Part shown: piece by piece, positions 18,806 to 28,063 of the stretch
Layout: the number at the start of each line of letters is the position of its first letter
How positions within the stretch are numbered: the stretch's first letter is position 1
Assembly: GCF_004570325.1 (NCBI RefSeq)
Contig: NZ_SPQO01000002.1
Coordinates: 62,001 to 126,000 of the forward strand
From: Mycobacterium sp. PS03-16
GTDB taxonomy: Bacteria > Actinomycetota > Actinomycetes > Mycobacteriales > Mycobacteriaceae
Length of the DNA stretch: 64,000 nt
Direction: 5' to 3'
Notes under the pieces: model-generated
What the model saw: the letters and a program-made list of their open reading frames with translations, nothing else
Databases searched by the model: none
Told to the model about the DNA's origin: nothing
Program-made: the position numbers and the translations under genes

Positions 18806-20119
18806 TCAGGCCGGCGTCTCGGGCGTCATGCGTTCGCGCAGGCTCTCGTAGATCGGCGGCGACCGGATGAGTTCGGCGGCCAGCACTGCGGCGGCGGTCG
18901 CCGCCAGCATCGGGATCGCCACCGACGTGGTGGCGGTCATCTCGATCACGACGACGATGCCGGTGACCGGCGCGCGCACCGTGGCACCGAAGAACGCCGC
19001 CATGCCGACCAGCGCCATGGGCACGACGAAGCCGCTCAGATCACCGGCCCACAGCCCGTCGCACACCTCGACGAACAACACGCCCCACAGCGCGCCGACG
19101 GCCAGCAGCGGGGCGAAGAGCCCACCGGGCACCATGGCCGAATACGACAGCGGCCCGGCGACCAGCCGCACCAGCAGATAGCCGATGACGACCGGCAGCA
19201 CGATGTGGTGCCCGCTGAGAATCAACTGGGTCAGCGTGTCACCCCCGCCGACCGCGAGCGGGTAGACGAACATCGCGGCGCCGATGACCGCCCCGATCAT
19301 CGCCGCCTTCGCCACCGCGGGGATTCGCCGGTACCCGCCGATGTGGTCGAGGAACCACAACGTCAGCCGGTTGTACCCCGCGCCCAGGCATCCGGTCAGC
19401 AGCCCGAAGACGACGAACAGCGGCAGCCACTCCAGCGCCGGCGTGTCGATCGCGGCGACGAAGAAGTCGGGCTCGTTGCCGAGCAGCACCCGCATACAGC
19501 CGACCGCGGTCGCCCCGGCGAACAGCGTGGCCAGCACCGTGGTCAGCCGGAAGGACTTGGTGACCTCCTCGAGGGCGAACAGGGTGCCGCCGATCGGCGC
19601 GTTGAACGCGACCGCGAGGCCGGCCCCGCCCACCGCGGTCTGCATCATGCGGACGTCGGCGTCCGGCAGTTTCGCGCGGCGGGCGGCCTCGGCGCCGATC
19701 GCCGCGCCCATGTGCACCGTGGGACCTTCGCGGCCGAGCACCAGCCCCGACCCGATGGACAGCACGCCGCCGATGAACTTGGCGGGCAACAGCAACAGCA
19801 GCGGTGGGCGGGCGTCACCCCGGTACACCGCCTCGACGTGCTGGATGCCGCTACCGGCCGCCAGTGGCACGAACCGCACGATCAGCGCCGCCAGCGCCGC
19901 GCCGGTCGCCGCGGTCGCCATCGGCACCAGCCACCCGGGGCCGGGCAGCGCGTGCGTCCACTCGACGAGGTCGACGCGTAACCGGTCGGCGTGCTCCAGG
20001 CACCAGCGGAACGCGCCGCCGATGAAGCCGATCGCCACGCCGGCCACGACGGCGGTCAGGCAGATCTGGGCCCATCCACGCCGCGACTCGTCCGGTTCGG
20101 CGGGACCGTCCACGGTCAT
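18806..20119 (-). CDS. ClC-family chloride channel/exchanger
   Basis: The 437-residue membrane protein carries the ClC selectivity-filter motifs GSGIQ, GREGPTVHMG and GGLFAPLL. The gating glutamate is present in GREGP, and an acidic pair in FALEEVTKSF matches the position of the internal proton glutamate of bacterial exchangers, so Cl-/H+ antiport is more likely than channel activity. The protein ends without CBS domains. ATG 20119 is used; a TTG at 20164 would add 15 residues. Confidence 0.87.
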   Translation of the reverse strand: MTVDGPAEPDESRRGWAQICLTAVVAGVAIGFIGGAFRWCLEHADRLRVDLVEWTHALPGPGWLVPMATAATGAALAALIVRFVPLAAGSGIQHVEAVYRGDARPPLLLLLPAKFIGGVLSIGSGLVLGREGPTVHMGAAIGAEAARRAKLPDADVRMMQTAVGGAGLAVAFNAPIGGTLFALEEVTKSFRLTTVLATLFAGATAVGCMRVLLGNEPDFFVAAIDTPALEWLPLFVVFGLLTGCLGAGYNRLTLWFLDHIGGYRRIPAVAKAAMIGAVIGAAMFVYPLAVGGGDTLTQLILSGHHIVLPVVIGYLLVRLVAGPLSYSAMVPGGLFAPLLAVGALWGVLFVEVCDGLWAGDLSGFVVPMALVGMAAFFGATVRAPVTGIVVVIEMTATTSVAIPMLAATAAAVLAAELIRSPPIYESLRERMTPETPA

Positions 20120-20254
20120 GCGGCGGGGGGTCCGGACGGGCGTCGCGCGCAGCCGGGCCCACAACCTGTCTGCACGACCGGGTGCCCTCCTTGGCGTGAC
20201 GGTGCGACGGGTGTTCAGTCTCGCATCCGGTCGCGCTGGGCCGTCGGACTTCGG

Positions 20255-20668
20255 TCAGCGCTTCTTCGCGGTCTTCCCGCGGTTGGCCTTCTTGATCGCC
20301 GTCACCAGTTCGTCCTTGCTCATGGTCGAGCGGCGCGGGATGTCGAGCTTGCGGGCGACTTCGGTCAGGTGCTTCTTGCTGGCGTTCGCGTCGACGCCCT
20401 CGGCGCTCTTCCCTCTGGCGTCGGCGCCACCACCGCGGGCCCGCTCATCCGACGGACCCTTCTTGTCCTTCTTCTCCCAGTGGTCGCCGACCTTCTCGAA
20501 CGCGTGCTTGAGCGCGCTGTAGGCGACGCGGTGGGCGCGCTCCCCCTCGCCGTACTCCTTCACCGCGGAATCGTGGGCCTTGGCGAAAGTGCGCTGCGCC
20601 TTCTTGCCGGACTTCTGCAGTGTGCTCGGCAGCTCTTTGAGCTTGGGCTTGCCGTTCTTCTTCGTCAT
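20255..20668 (-). CDS. ChaB-domain protein with Rho N-terminal-like C-terminal domain
   Basis: The 137-residue basic protein has a ChaB domain (LPSTLQKSGKKAQRTFAKAH through HAFEKVGDHWEKK) and a C-terminal SAP/Rho-N-like helix pair (KKHLTEVARKLDIP ... SKDELVTAIKKAN) ending in a lysine-rich tail. ChaB proteins are associated with cation transport regulation in enteric bacteria but their biochemical role is unclear; the C-terminal part suggests nucleic acid binding. ATG 20668 is used; GTG 20674 has a better-placed GAGGGAG and is a possible start. Confidence 0.75.
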   Translation of the reverse strand: MTKKNGKPKLKELPSTLQKSGKKAQRTFAKAHDSAVKEYGEGERAHRVAYSALKHAFEKVGDHWEKKDKKGPSDERARGGGADARGKSAEGVDANASKKHLTEVARKLDIPRRSTMSKDELVTAIKKANRGKTAKKR

Positions 20669-20876
20669 CGGCACGATGTCGCTCCCTCGCGCGTCGTCGG
20701 TCGGTCGGGCGGTACCTGTCGCGGTACCCGATATCACGATCGGCAAACACCACGTCGCCGCGGCGCGCGCGGCACCACCTGCGGTCTGGCCCCAGAGCCG
20801 CTGCGGGACAGGCATATTCGTCGCGGCTGCCGGACCGTGCTTCACCAGGCCGATGGCGGGGAATAGCCTTGAGGTG

Positions 20877-22247
20877 ATGAGCCAGGAACGACCCAAGGTA
20901 CTGATCATCGGCGGCGGATTCGGCGGCCTGTTCTGCGCCCGCCGGCTGGCCCGCGCCGATGTCGACGTCACGGTGCTCGACCGCTCGGCCGGCCACCTGT
21001 TCCAGCCGCTGCTCTACCAGTGCGCCACGGGGAAGCTGAGCATCGGGCACATCAGCCGGCCGCTGCGTGAGGAGTTCGCGCGCCATCCCAACATCAGGAC
21101 GCTGCTGGGTGAGGCGATCGAGCTGGAGCCGCAGGCCCGTACCGTGACCGCGCTGCGTCCCGACGAGACGACGTTCACCGTCGACTACGACGTGCTGATC
21201 ATCGCGGCGGGTATGCGGCAGTCCTACCTCGGCAACGAGCACTTCGCCGAGTGGGCGCCGGGCATGAAGACCCTCGACGACGCGCTGGAGATCCGCCAGC
21301 GCGTGTTCACCGCCTTCGAGATCGCCGAGACGTTGCCGCCGGGCCCCGAGCGGACCAGCTGGCTGACCTTCGCGGTGGCCGGTGGCGGCCCGACGGGCGT
21401 GGAGCTCGCCGGGCAGATCCGCGAAATGGCCACGCGCACACTGGCGTGCGAGTTCCACAGCATTCAGCCCCAGGAGGCCCGGGTGCTGCTGTTCGACGGC
21501 GGCGACCGGGTCCTCAAGACCTTCGCCCCGCACCTGGCGACCAAGGCCACCGAGACGCTGCGCGAACTCGGCGTCGAGATGCACTTCGGGGTCCACGTCA
21601 CCGACGTGCGCCGCGACGGCGTCACCGTCACCCCGAAGAAGGGCGGTCCGGCCCGGGAGTTCGCCACCCGCACGGTGCTGTGGACGGCCGGCGTGGAAGC
21701 CGTGCCGTTCGCCCGCCACGTCGCCGAGGTGCTCGGCGCGGCGACGGACCGTGCCGGCCGCATCCAGGTGGAACCGGACCTGACCGTCGCCGGGCACCCG
21801 GAGATCTTCGTCATCGGCGACCTCGCCGGCCGCGACAAGCTGCCCGGCGTCGCGGAGAACGCGATGCAGGGCGGCCTGCACGCGGCCCGCTGCGTCCGGC
21901 GTGACCTGGCCGGTCGGCCGCGCCGCCCGTACCGCTACCGCGACCTGGGATCGGCGGCCTACATCAGCCACGGCCACGCGCTGCTCGAAGTCGGTCCGAT
22001 CCGGGTATCGGGCAACCTGGGCTGGGTGGCCTGGGGCTTGATCCACATCGCGTTCCTCACCGGTGTCAGCAACCGGATCAGCACGGTGGCCACCTGGCTG
22101 GCGTCGATCGCGCGCGCCGGCCGCTACCACCGGGCGTTCATGCTCGGCGCCGCGGACCGCCCCGAACAGCGCTACACCTACTCGAACTGGGATCCCGACG
22201 AACCCTTCCGGCAGATCCGCGGGACGTCGACGAGCTCAGGCGGCTAG
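20877..22247 (+). CDS. ndh: Type II NADH dehydrogenase (NDH-2)
   Basis: The 456-residue flavoprotein has two Rossmann dinucleotide motifs: FAD site VLIIGGGFGGLFCAR at the N terminus and NADH site FAVAGGGPTGVELAGQ in the middle. It also has the quinone-site region NAMQGGLHAARCV and a C-terminal membrane-associated segment. It passes electrons from NADH to menaquinone without pumping protons and is the main NADH oxidase of mycobacteria. ATG 20877 begins MSQERPKVLIIGG. Its stop shares the palindrome CTAG with the stop of the convergent formamidase gene. Confidence 0.88.
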   Translation: MSQERPKVLIIGGGFGGLFCARRLARADVDVTVLDRSAGHLFQPLLYQCATGKLSIGHISRPLREEFARHPNIRTLLGEAIELEPQARTVTALRPDETTFTVDYDVLIIAAGMRQSYLGNEHFAEWAPGMKTLDDALEIRQRVFTAFEIAETLPPGPERTSWLTFAVAGGGPTGVELAGQIREMATRTLACEFHSIQPQEARVLLFDGGDRVLKTFAPHLATKATETLRELGVEMHFGVHVTDVRRDGVTVTPKKGGPAREFATRTVLWTAGVEAVPFARHVAEVLGAATDRAGRIQVEPDLTVAGHPEIFVIGDLAGRDKLPGVAENAMQGGLHAARCVRRDLAGRPRRPYRYRDLGSAAYISHGHALLEVGPIRVSGNLGWVAWGLIHIAFLTGVSNRISTVATWLASIARAGRYHRAFMLGAADRPEQRYTYSNWDPDEPFRQIRGTSTSSGG

Positions 22248-23497
22248 AACGCGGCGTGCGGCGCCCCGATCCCCGGGTCGATCTGGTGGGGGCCCGACGC
22301 CGACGGGGCGATCGGGAAGTCGAAGATCGCGGTCGGAAGGTACACGGTGGCACAGGAGTTCGGGATGTCCACCACCCCGGAGAGCCGGCCTTCGATGGGC
22401 GCCGACCCGAGCAGCAGGTAGGCCTGCTCGGGGCTGTACCCGAACTTGGTGAGGTAGTCGATGGCGTGCAGGCAGGCCCGCTGGTAGGCCAGATCCGAGT
22501 CCAGGTACCGCTGTTCGCCGTCGAGGGTGACCGACGTGCCGGAGAACGCGATCCACTGCGAGTACTGCGGATCGGTGTGGCCCGGCATGAAGATCGCGTT
22601 CTCGGAGACGCCGTAGGTCTGCATACCACCCTTGATGAGGTCGACGTGCAGATCCAGGAAGCCGCCCATCTCGATGGCGCCGCAGAACGTGATCTCACCG
22701 TCACCCTGCGAGAAGTGCAGGTCTCCGAACGACAGGTTCGCTCCCGGCACGAACACCGGGTAGAACACCCGGCTGCCCTTGGTGAGGTTCTTGATGTCCT
22801 GGTTGCCGCCGTTCTCGCGGGGCGGTGCGGTGCGCGCGCCCTCCCCGGCCACCCGGGTGAACTCGTCACCCGACAGCGATCCGAGGATCGCGTCCTGCGG
22901 TTCGGGTGGGAGGGCAAGCGGCGGAACGCGATCCGGGTCGGTGGCGATCAGCGCCGCCTCGCGGCGGTTCCAGCGCGACAGCAACTCCGCCGACGGCGCG
23001 GTGCCCATCAGCCCGGGATGCACGATGCCGGTGTACTTGACGCCGGGCACGTGGCGCGACGTGGTGGTCTGCCCCGAGAAGTCCCAGATCGCCTTGTAGG
23101 CGTCGGGGAACTGGTCGGTGAGGAAGCCACCGCCGTTGCGCTTGGCGAAGATGCCGGTGTAGCCCCAGCCCTGCCCGGCCAGCGGACCGGAGTCCTCCTG
23201 CGGGATCGGCCCGACGTCGAGGATGTCGACGATCAGCAGGTCACCGGGTTCGGCGCCCTCGACGGCGAACGGACCCGACAGGCAGTGCACGCTCTTGAGC
23301 GGGGCGTTGAGGATGTCCTCGGCCGAATCGTCGTTGTGGATGGCTCCGTCGAACCACTCGCGGCAGTGCGCCCGGAAGCTGTCTCCCGGCTTGATGGTGA
23401 CGGCGGCGGGGATGTCGGGATGCCACCGGTTGTGGCCGACGATCTGCTGCTCGGTGAACTTCTTGCCGGAGTCGAGCGGGAAGAGCAGTTCGGGCAC
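22244..23497 (-). CDS. fmdA: Acetamidase/formamidase family amidohydrolase
   Basis: The 417-residue protein is full length for the FmdA/AmdA family, which hydrolyses formamide or short amides to ammonia. Characteristic stretches include GHNRWHPDIPAAVTIKPGD, VHCLSGPFAVEGAEPGDLLIVDI, KYTGIVHPGLMGTAPS and GDLHFSQGDGEITFCGAIEMGG. ATG 23497 is preceded by GAGGAGGGCGAC. A FmdB-type zinc-ribbon gene lies divergently about 100 bases away, repeating the fmdA-fmdB pairing known in methylotrophs and mycobacteria. Confidence 0.87.
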   Translation of the reverse strand: MPELLFPLDSGKKFTEQQIVGHNRWHPDIPAAVTIKPGDSFRAHCREWFDGAIHNDDSAEDILNAPLKSVHCLSGPFAVEGAEPGDLLIVDILDVGPIPQEDSGPLAGQGWGYTGIFAKRNGGGFLTDQFPDAYKAIWDFSGQTTTSRHVPGVKYTGIVHPGLMGTAPSAELLSRWNRREAALIATDPDRVPPLALPPEPQDAILGSLSGDEFTRVAGEGARTAPPRENGGNQDIKNLTKGSRVFYPVFVPGANLSFGDLHFSQGDGEITFCGAIEMGGFLDLHVDLIKGGMQTYGVSENAIFMPGHTDPQYSQWIAFSGTSVTLDGEQRYLDSDLAYQRACLHAIDYLTKFGYSPEQAYLLLGSAPIEGRLSGVVDIPNSCATVYLPTAIFDFPIAPSASGPHQIDPGIGAPHAAF

Positions 23498-23600
23498 GTC
23501 GCCCTCCTCAATGCCTACGGGCGTTGGTTCGGCTAGTGCTCCGAACCTATCGCGGCCACGGAGGGGGTGCAGGGGAAGTCATCGATTTATGGTGATATGC

Positions 23601-23888
23601 GTGCCTTCGTATTCGTTCCGGTGCGCGCGGGGCTGTCCGGTGTTCAGCGAGCGCCATCCCATCACCGCGCCACCGGACACCGCGGTGTGTGCGCAGTGCG
23701 GTGAGCCGGCACGCCGGATGATCGGTTCTCCCGCGCTCGGCGCGGGGCGCAGCGCGGCCATGCGGGCGCAGGACGCGACGCGCGCCACCGCCGACACTCC
23801 GGCGGTGGTCGACCGCGTGCCGCCGCGGACGCGCGGCGCCACGCCGGTCAGCACGAACCCGCTACACCGCAAGCTGCCGCGGCCGTAG
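23601..23888 (+). CDS. FmdB-type zinc-ribbon protein
   Basis: The 95-residue protein starts (GTG) with MPSYSFRCARGCPVFSERHPI, and a second cysteine pair follows in AVCAQCGEPARRMIGSP, together forming the FmdB/CxxC zinc ribbon. The remainder is Ala/Arg/Pro-rich. FmdB was described as a regulator of formamidase expression; most homologues are uncharacterised. The first cysteine pair is spaced CARGC rather than CxxC. Divergence from the formamidase gene supports a functional link. Confidence 0.7.
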   Translation: MPSYSFRCARGCPVFSERHPITAPPDTAVCAQCGEPARRMIGSPALGAGRSAAMRAQDATRATADTPAVVDRVPPRTRGATPVSTNPLHRKLPRP

Positions 23889-23924
23889 CGGATCCGCGCC
23901 GTCGCCCGACCCTGCGGTTCGACG

Positions 23925-24347
23925 TTATTCGACGACGAAGACGGGGATCTGCCGGTCGGTCTTGGTCTGGTACTCCGCGTACGGCGGGTAGGCCTCGACG
24001 GCCAGCTTCCACCAGTGCTCACGCTCGTCGCCCTCGATCTCGCGGGCGGTCCCGGTCGACACCCGGTCGCCGTCCTGCACGGTGACCGTCGGATTGGCCT
24101 TGACGTTGTGGTACCACGTCGGGTGCTTCGGGTCGCCGCCCTTCGAGGCGACCATCGCGTACTTGCCGTTCTCCTCCACACGCATCAGCGGGACGAGGCG
24201 CTTCTTGCCGGACTTCGCGCCGATCGTGGTGTACAGCACAATCGGGCGGTCGAGGACCTCGACGCCGTCGGTGGTGCCCTGTTCGAGGATGCGCTGGGTC
24301 TGCTCACGAACCCAGTCGGTGGGGCTCAGCTCTGGTTGCTCGGTCAT
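23925..24347 (-). CDS. Ddn-family (F420-dependent nitroreductase/quinone reductase) protein
   Basis: The 140-residue protein matches the deazaflavin-dependent nitroreductase family: RPIVLYTTIGAKSGKKRLVPLMRVEENGKYAMVASKGGDPKHPTWYHNVKANP is the family core in order. Members bind F420H2 and reduce quinones or nitroimidazoles such as pretomanid. ATG 24347 is chosen (MTEQPELSPTDWV) with an AGGAG upstream; the frame extends to 24413. It is a single-gene unit. Confidence 0.85.
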   Translation of the reverse strand: MTEQPELSPTDWVREQTQRILEQGTTDGVEVLDRPIVLYTTIGAKSGKKRLVPLMRVEENGKYAMVASKGGDPKHPTWYHNVKANPTVTVQDGDRVSTGTAREIEGDEREHWWKLAVEAYPPYAEYQTKTDRQIPVFVVE

Positions 24348-24480
24348 GACTCCTATTGAACGCCGCCCGCCGCGGGGTATTCCCGGCGCATACCCCGGGT
24401 ACGGAGCCCCCAATTACGCCCACCGCTCGGCTACACTCCGCTGGTCCGCATCACAGCGATCAGGTTGGAGTTGAGAAGGC

Positions 24481-25611
24481 ATGGCGTACAAGCGGTTTCA
24501 TCGTTCGATCACGGCGGGCGTCGCACTGGCGGGGGCAGGTGCCATCGCCTTGTCGTCGCTTCCGGTGATCACCGCCGCCGACGAGATCGTCGCCGCTCCG
24601 CCTGCCATCAGGACCACCGAGGTCGAGATGGCGTCGTTCACCCGGTACGCCGAGATTCTGGTCGCCGGGGCGGTGGCCGCGATAGCGGAAAGCGGCCACG
24701 CGCTGCAGCACGACACCCCCGCGCTGTTCAACCAGCTGGCTGCGCAGTGGGCCGATGCGGACCTGCTGCCCTGGAATCACTCGCTGGTGGCCTCCTCACT
24801 GCTGGCCCCGGTGGCGCCGCTGGTGGTCGGCCCGTTCACCGATGCGGTGGCCGAGGTGCTCGCCGACGCGCTTCCCCACGGGAATGAGATCCGCGAGCAA
24901 CTGCCCGCGACGGTCGACTACGCCTTCGCACGGCTGGTCGGGCCGCTGCTGGGCGCCCTGGGCGGCAGTGGCACCGCGCATCAGCACATCTACCGGGCCG
25001 GTATGGCCGGCGACACGGCAGGCCAGATCAGGGCGATCCTGGAGTCGCCGATCCACGTCATCGACGGCTTCCTGTTCGGCGGCTACGGCGACCTGGGGCC
25101 GCTGCTCACCGGTGAGCTCGACGGCGAGCGCATCCCCGCGCCCGGCCTGCTCACCCCGTGGGGTCAGTGGCCGGCCGACCGCAACGTGACCGACGAATTC
25201 CCGGACGTGGTGGCGCCGACGAGCACCTCCGAGCTGGTCGATGTGACGCTCGCCGTCGAGGGCACCGAGGACGGCACCGAGGGCGCGGCCGAACCCGTCG
25301 TGGCACCGGCCGTCATCGCGGCGGAGACCGAGGAGGCGGTCGAGGAGATCACCCCGGCCACCGACTCTGAAGAGACTGTGTCCGAATCCGATTCGTCCGA
25401 GTCGGAACTGCTGGACCCGGACGCCGGCGTATCGACCGACGAGGCGAACTCCGAGCGGCCCAGTGTCCGGACGGGTCTGGGCGCGGGCCGTGACGAGGCC
25501 GACGAGCCGTCCGATACCGCCGACGACACACCGGCGCGCGGAACTGACGACACGTCGTCGAGCGACAGCGCTGACTCGACCACCGGCAGCGGAGGCTCGA
25601 CCACCGGGTAG
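24481..25611 (+). CDS. Secreted protein with acidic Ser/Thr/Asp/Glu-rich C terminus
   Basis: The 376-residue protein has a signal peptide (about residues 1-33), an alpha-helical domain of about 200 residues (SFTRYAEILVAGAVAAIAES, LLAPVAPLVVGPFTDAVAEVL), and a C-terminal region of about 130 residues rich in Glu, Asp, Ser and Thr ending STTGSGGSTTG. No enzyme motif is recognised. The layout resembles other mycobacterial exported proteins whose acidic tails are flexible. ATG 24481 follows GAGAAGGC. Confidence 0.65.
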   Translation: MAYKRFHRSITAGVALAGAGAIALSSLPVITAADEIVAAPPAIRTTEVEMASFTRYAEILVAGAVAAIAESGHALQHDTPALFNQLAAQWADADLLPWNHSLVASSLLAPVAPLVVGPFTDAVAEVLADALPHGNEIREQLPATVDYAFARLVGPLLGALGGSGTAHQHIYRAGMAGDTAGQIRAILESPIHVIDGFLFGGYGDLGPLLTGELDGERIPAPGLLTPWGQWPADRNVTDEFPDVVAPTSTSELVDVTLAVEGTEDGTEGAAEPVVAPAVIAAETEEAVEEITPATDSEETVSESDSSESELLDPDAGVSTDEANSERPSVRTGLGAGRDEADEPSDTADDTPARGTDDTSSSDSADSTTGSGGSTTG

Positions 25612-25659
25612 CCGCGCGCGACGGGGGAACGTGTCAGACCCCTCTGCGAGAATCGTGGT

Positions 25660-26925
25660 ATGTCCTCGACCGCAACGGTTTTGCTTCCGCAGGAACGCCT
25701 TGGGCTGTTGTTCGAGGAGATGTCGGAACTGTGCGGTCAGCGCAATGCGATCGATGGCCGGCTGGCGCAGATCGTGGCCGAGATCGACGGTGCCGGGTTG
25801 TGGGGTGCCACGGGGTGCCGGTCGATCGCGTCACTGGTGGCGTGGAAGACCGGTACTTCGCCGAGCAATGCCGAGACCATGGTGGCGGTGGCGCATCGGC
25901 TCGAGCAGTTCCCGCGCTGTGCCGAGGCGCTGCGGGAGGGCCGGTTGTCGTTGGATCAGGTTGGGGTGATCGCCAAGGGCGCGGCCGAGGGATCTGATGA
26001 GCACTATGTCGGGTTGGCGCAGAACGCGACGGTCACCCAGTTGCGCACCATGGTCAAGCTCGAACCCCGCCCGCAACCGAAGCCGAAACCCGAGCCGGAG
26101 TCGGTGATCACCAAGCATGAGGACGGCGATTACACGACGTGGCGGATCCGGCTCACCACGTTGGAGGCGGCCCGATTCGACGCCGCGTTGCAGGCGCATC
26201 GGGACGGGTTGATCGCGGATTGGAAGCGCGACCACGACGCTGACTATGACGCGCACGGCGTGGATGCGCGTGGCCGGCCGCCCGAGCAGGCAGCGTCGTT
26301 TCCGACCACGATGGAGGCGTTCATGAGCCTGGTGGAGGCCGGCTGGGACACCGAGGTGGCGCGCCGCCCGCATGGGCAGCGCACCACCGTGCTGGTGCAC
26401 CTCGATGTCGACAAACCGGCCGCGGGCGTGCATCTGGGGCCGATGCTCAGTGGTGAGGATCGCCGCTTGCTGTTGTGTGACGCGACGTTTGAGGCGTGGT
26501 TCGAACGTGACGGCCAACCGATCGGCGCCGGACGCTCCACGCGCGGCATCAGCCGGCGGCTGCGCCGCGCCCTGGAGCATCGGGACCGCACCTGCGTGGT
26601 CCCCGGCTGCGGCGCCAGCCGCGGTCTGCACGCCCATCACATCCGGCACTGGCAGGACGGCGGCCCCACCGACCTCGACAACCTCGTGCTGGTGTGTCCG
26701 TATCACCACCGGATGCACCACCGCGGCTTCATCACGATCAGCGGCACCGCCGACCACCTGACCGTCACCGACGACGACGGCCGACCACTACCCGGGGGGT
26801 CGCTGGCCCGCCCACCCACCACACCACCCCCGGCGGTCCCGCCGTATGCGGGTCCCACCGGCGAGCGCATGGGTTGGTGGTGGTACCGACCCTTCGAACC
26901 ACACCCACCACCCTCCACCAACTAG
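25660..26925 (+). CDS. DUF222 / HNH endonuclease-domain protein (13E12 family)
   Basis: The 421-residue protein combines an N-terminal DUF222 domain (GLLFEEMSELCGQRNAIDGRLAQIV ... GATGCRSIASLVAWKTG) with a C-terminal HNH nuclease motif: GRSTRGISRRLRRALEHRDRTCVVPGC, LHAHHIRHWQDGGPTDLDNLV and CPYHHRMHH. This is the mycobacterial REP13E12-type family, present in many copies per genome and suspected to be mobile. No inverted repeats or target duplication are visible around it. The biological role is unknown. Confidence 0.87.
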   Translation: MSSTATVLLPQERLGLLFEEMSELCGQRNAIDGRLAQIVAEIDGAGLWGATGCRSIASLVAWKTGTSPSNAETMVAVAHRLEQFPRCAEALREGRLSLDQVGVIAKGAAEGSDEHYVGLAQNATVTQLRTMVKLEPRPQPKPKPEPESVITKHEDGDYTTWRIRLTTLEAARFDAALQAHRDGLIADWKRDHDADYDAHGVDARGRPPEQAASFPTTMEAFMSLVEAGWDTEVARRPHGQRTTVLVHLDVDKPAAGVHLGPMLSGEDRRLLLCDATFEAWFERDGQPIGAGRSTRGISRRLRRALEHRDRTCVVPGCGASRGLHAHHIRHWQDGGPTDLDNLVLVCPYHHRMHHRGFITISGTADHLTVTDDDGRPLPGGSLARPPTTPPPAVPPYAGPTGERMGWWWYRPFEPHPPPSTN

Positions 26926-27204
26926 ATCGACGACTCATGGTGGTGCGGGCACGCTCGCGCACCTGCCGCCGCGCAGACCGTCTGTGTGACAACGCCTCTA
27001 TGACAGGTCAGTGGTCGAGGGCGTACGGCACTAACGCCTCACGAGAATCTGCCGAGCCGCTGCCGCTTCGTCCGACCACTACCGGATAGCAGGTAGTGCC
27101 GATTGCTGCTATCGGTCGACATGTGTGCTGGCCAGCGTCGATGTGGAATACGGCGCGGCCCGGGACGCTTATGCCACCACAGACGCGCGCGAAAGGACTC
27201 GACC

Positions 27205-27957
27205 ATGACCGCCGGCCCTGCCCGCACTTCATTCCGGTTACGTGTGTTTCGCTGGCTTGCCGTCATGGCGATCTCGGTGTCCGGGCTGCTCGGCCCGCAG
27301 GCGGCCGGAATCGCCTCGGCGGCACCGCAACCCGCCTGTCCGGACGTCGAGGTGGTGTTCGCCCGCGGCACCTTTGAGGCGCCCGGCGTCGGCGCGGTCG
27401 GGCAGGCGTTCGTCAACGCCCTGAACGCCCGCATCGGCGGACAGCCCGTGGCGGTGTACGGGGTGAACTACCCGGCGTCACTGGACTTCGCGGCCGCCGC
27501 GAACGGAGTTGCCGACGCGAGCAACGAGATTCAGGCCATTGCCGCCAGCTGCCCGGACACGAAGATCGTGCTCGGCGGCTACTCGCAGGGCGCCGCCGTC
27601 GCCGCCTACACCACGGCCGACGCCGTGCCCGCCGGCTTCACGCTGCCGGCCGGAATCACCGGGCCCATGCCGCCGGCCATCGCATCGCACGTCGCCGCGG
27701 TCGCCCTGTTCGGCACGCCGGATCCGTGGTTCCTCGGACTGGTCGACCGTGGTGCGCCGCCGATCACGATCGGCAACCTGTATGCCGCCAAGACGATTCA
27801 GCTGTGCAACCCGGGCGACCCGGTCTGCTCGCCGGGCGGACTGAACCGGGCCGCGCACAGCGCCTACCCGACCAATGGCGCCGCCGACCAGGCCGCGGCG
27901 TTCGTCGCCAACACCCTCGGCCCCGGTGCGGGCGCGCCGGCCGGTCAGCCGGTCTGA
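27205..27957 (+). CDS. Cutinase-family secreted esterase
   Basis: The 250-residue protein has an Arg-rich N terminus and a hydrophobic signal peptide ending near ASAA-PQ. The cutinase triad is Ser127 in GGYSQGA, Asp205 in CNPGDPVC and His218 in AAHSAYPTN, with cysteine pairs at 45/116 and 201/208. Mycobacterial cutinase-like proteins hydrolyse lipids, phospholipids or polyesters. ATG 27205 follows GAAAGGA; the frame extends to 27103. Confidence 0.87.
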   Translation: MTAGPARTSFRLRVFRWLAVMAISVSGLLGPQAAGIASAAPQPACPDVEVVFARGTFEAPGVGAVGQAFVNALNARIGGQPVAVYGVNYPASLDFAAAANGVADASNEIQAIAASCPDTKIVLGGYSQGAAVAAYTTADAVPAGFTLPAGITGPMPPAIASHVAAVALFGTPDPWFLGLVDRGAPPITIGNLYAAKTIQLCNPGDPVCSPGGLNRAAHSAYPTNGAADQAAAFVANTLGPGAGAPAGQPV

Positions 27958-28063
27958 GACGCGCACGCGGGCGGGCGACGTTGTCCAATCCCGCCCAAAA
28001 GTGCTCCGAGGAGCGTATCCATCGAAGTGACGCAACGCGTGGATCGCCGAAGCGGGGTGACCG

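Noticed and set aside
20445..22130. 561-codon minus-strand frame over ndh
   Set aside because: Antisense shadow of NDH-2 and of the ChaB gene; arginine- and alanine-rich, with no domain.
22256..23536. 426-codon plus-strand frame over the formamidase
   Set aside because: Antisense shadow; the formamidase has full-length family similarity.
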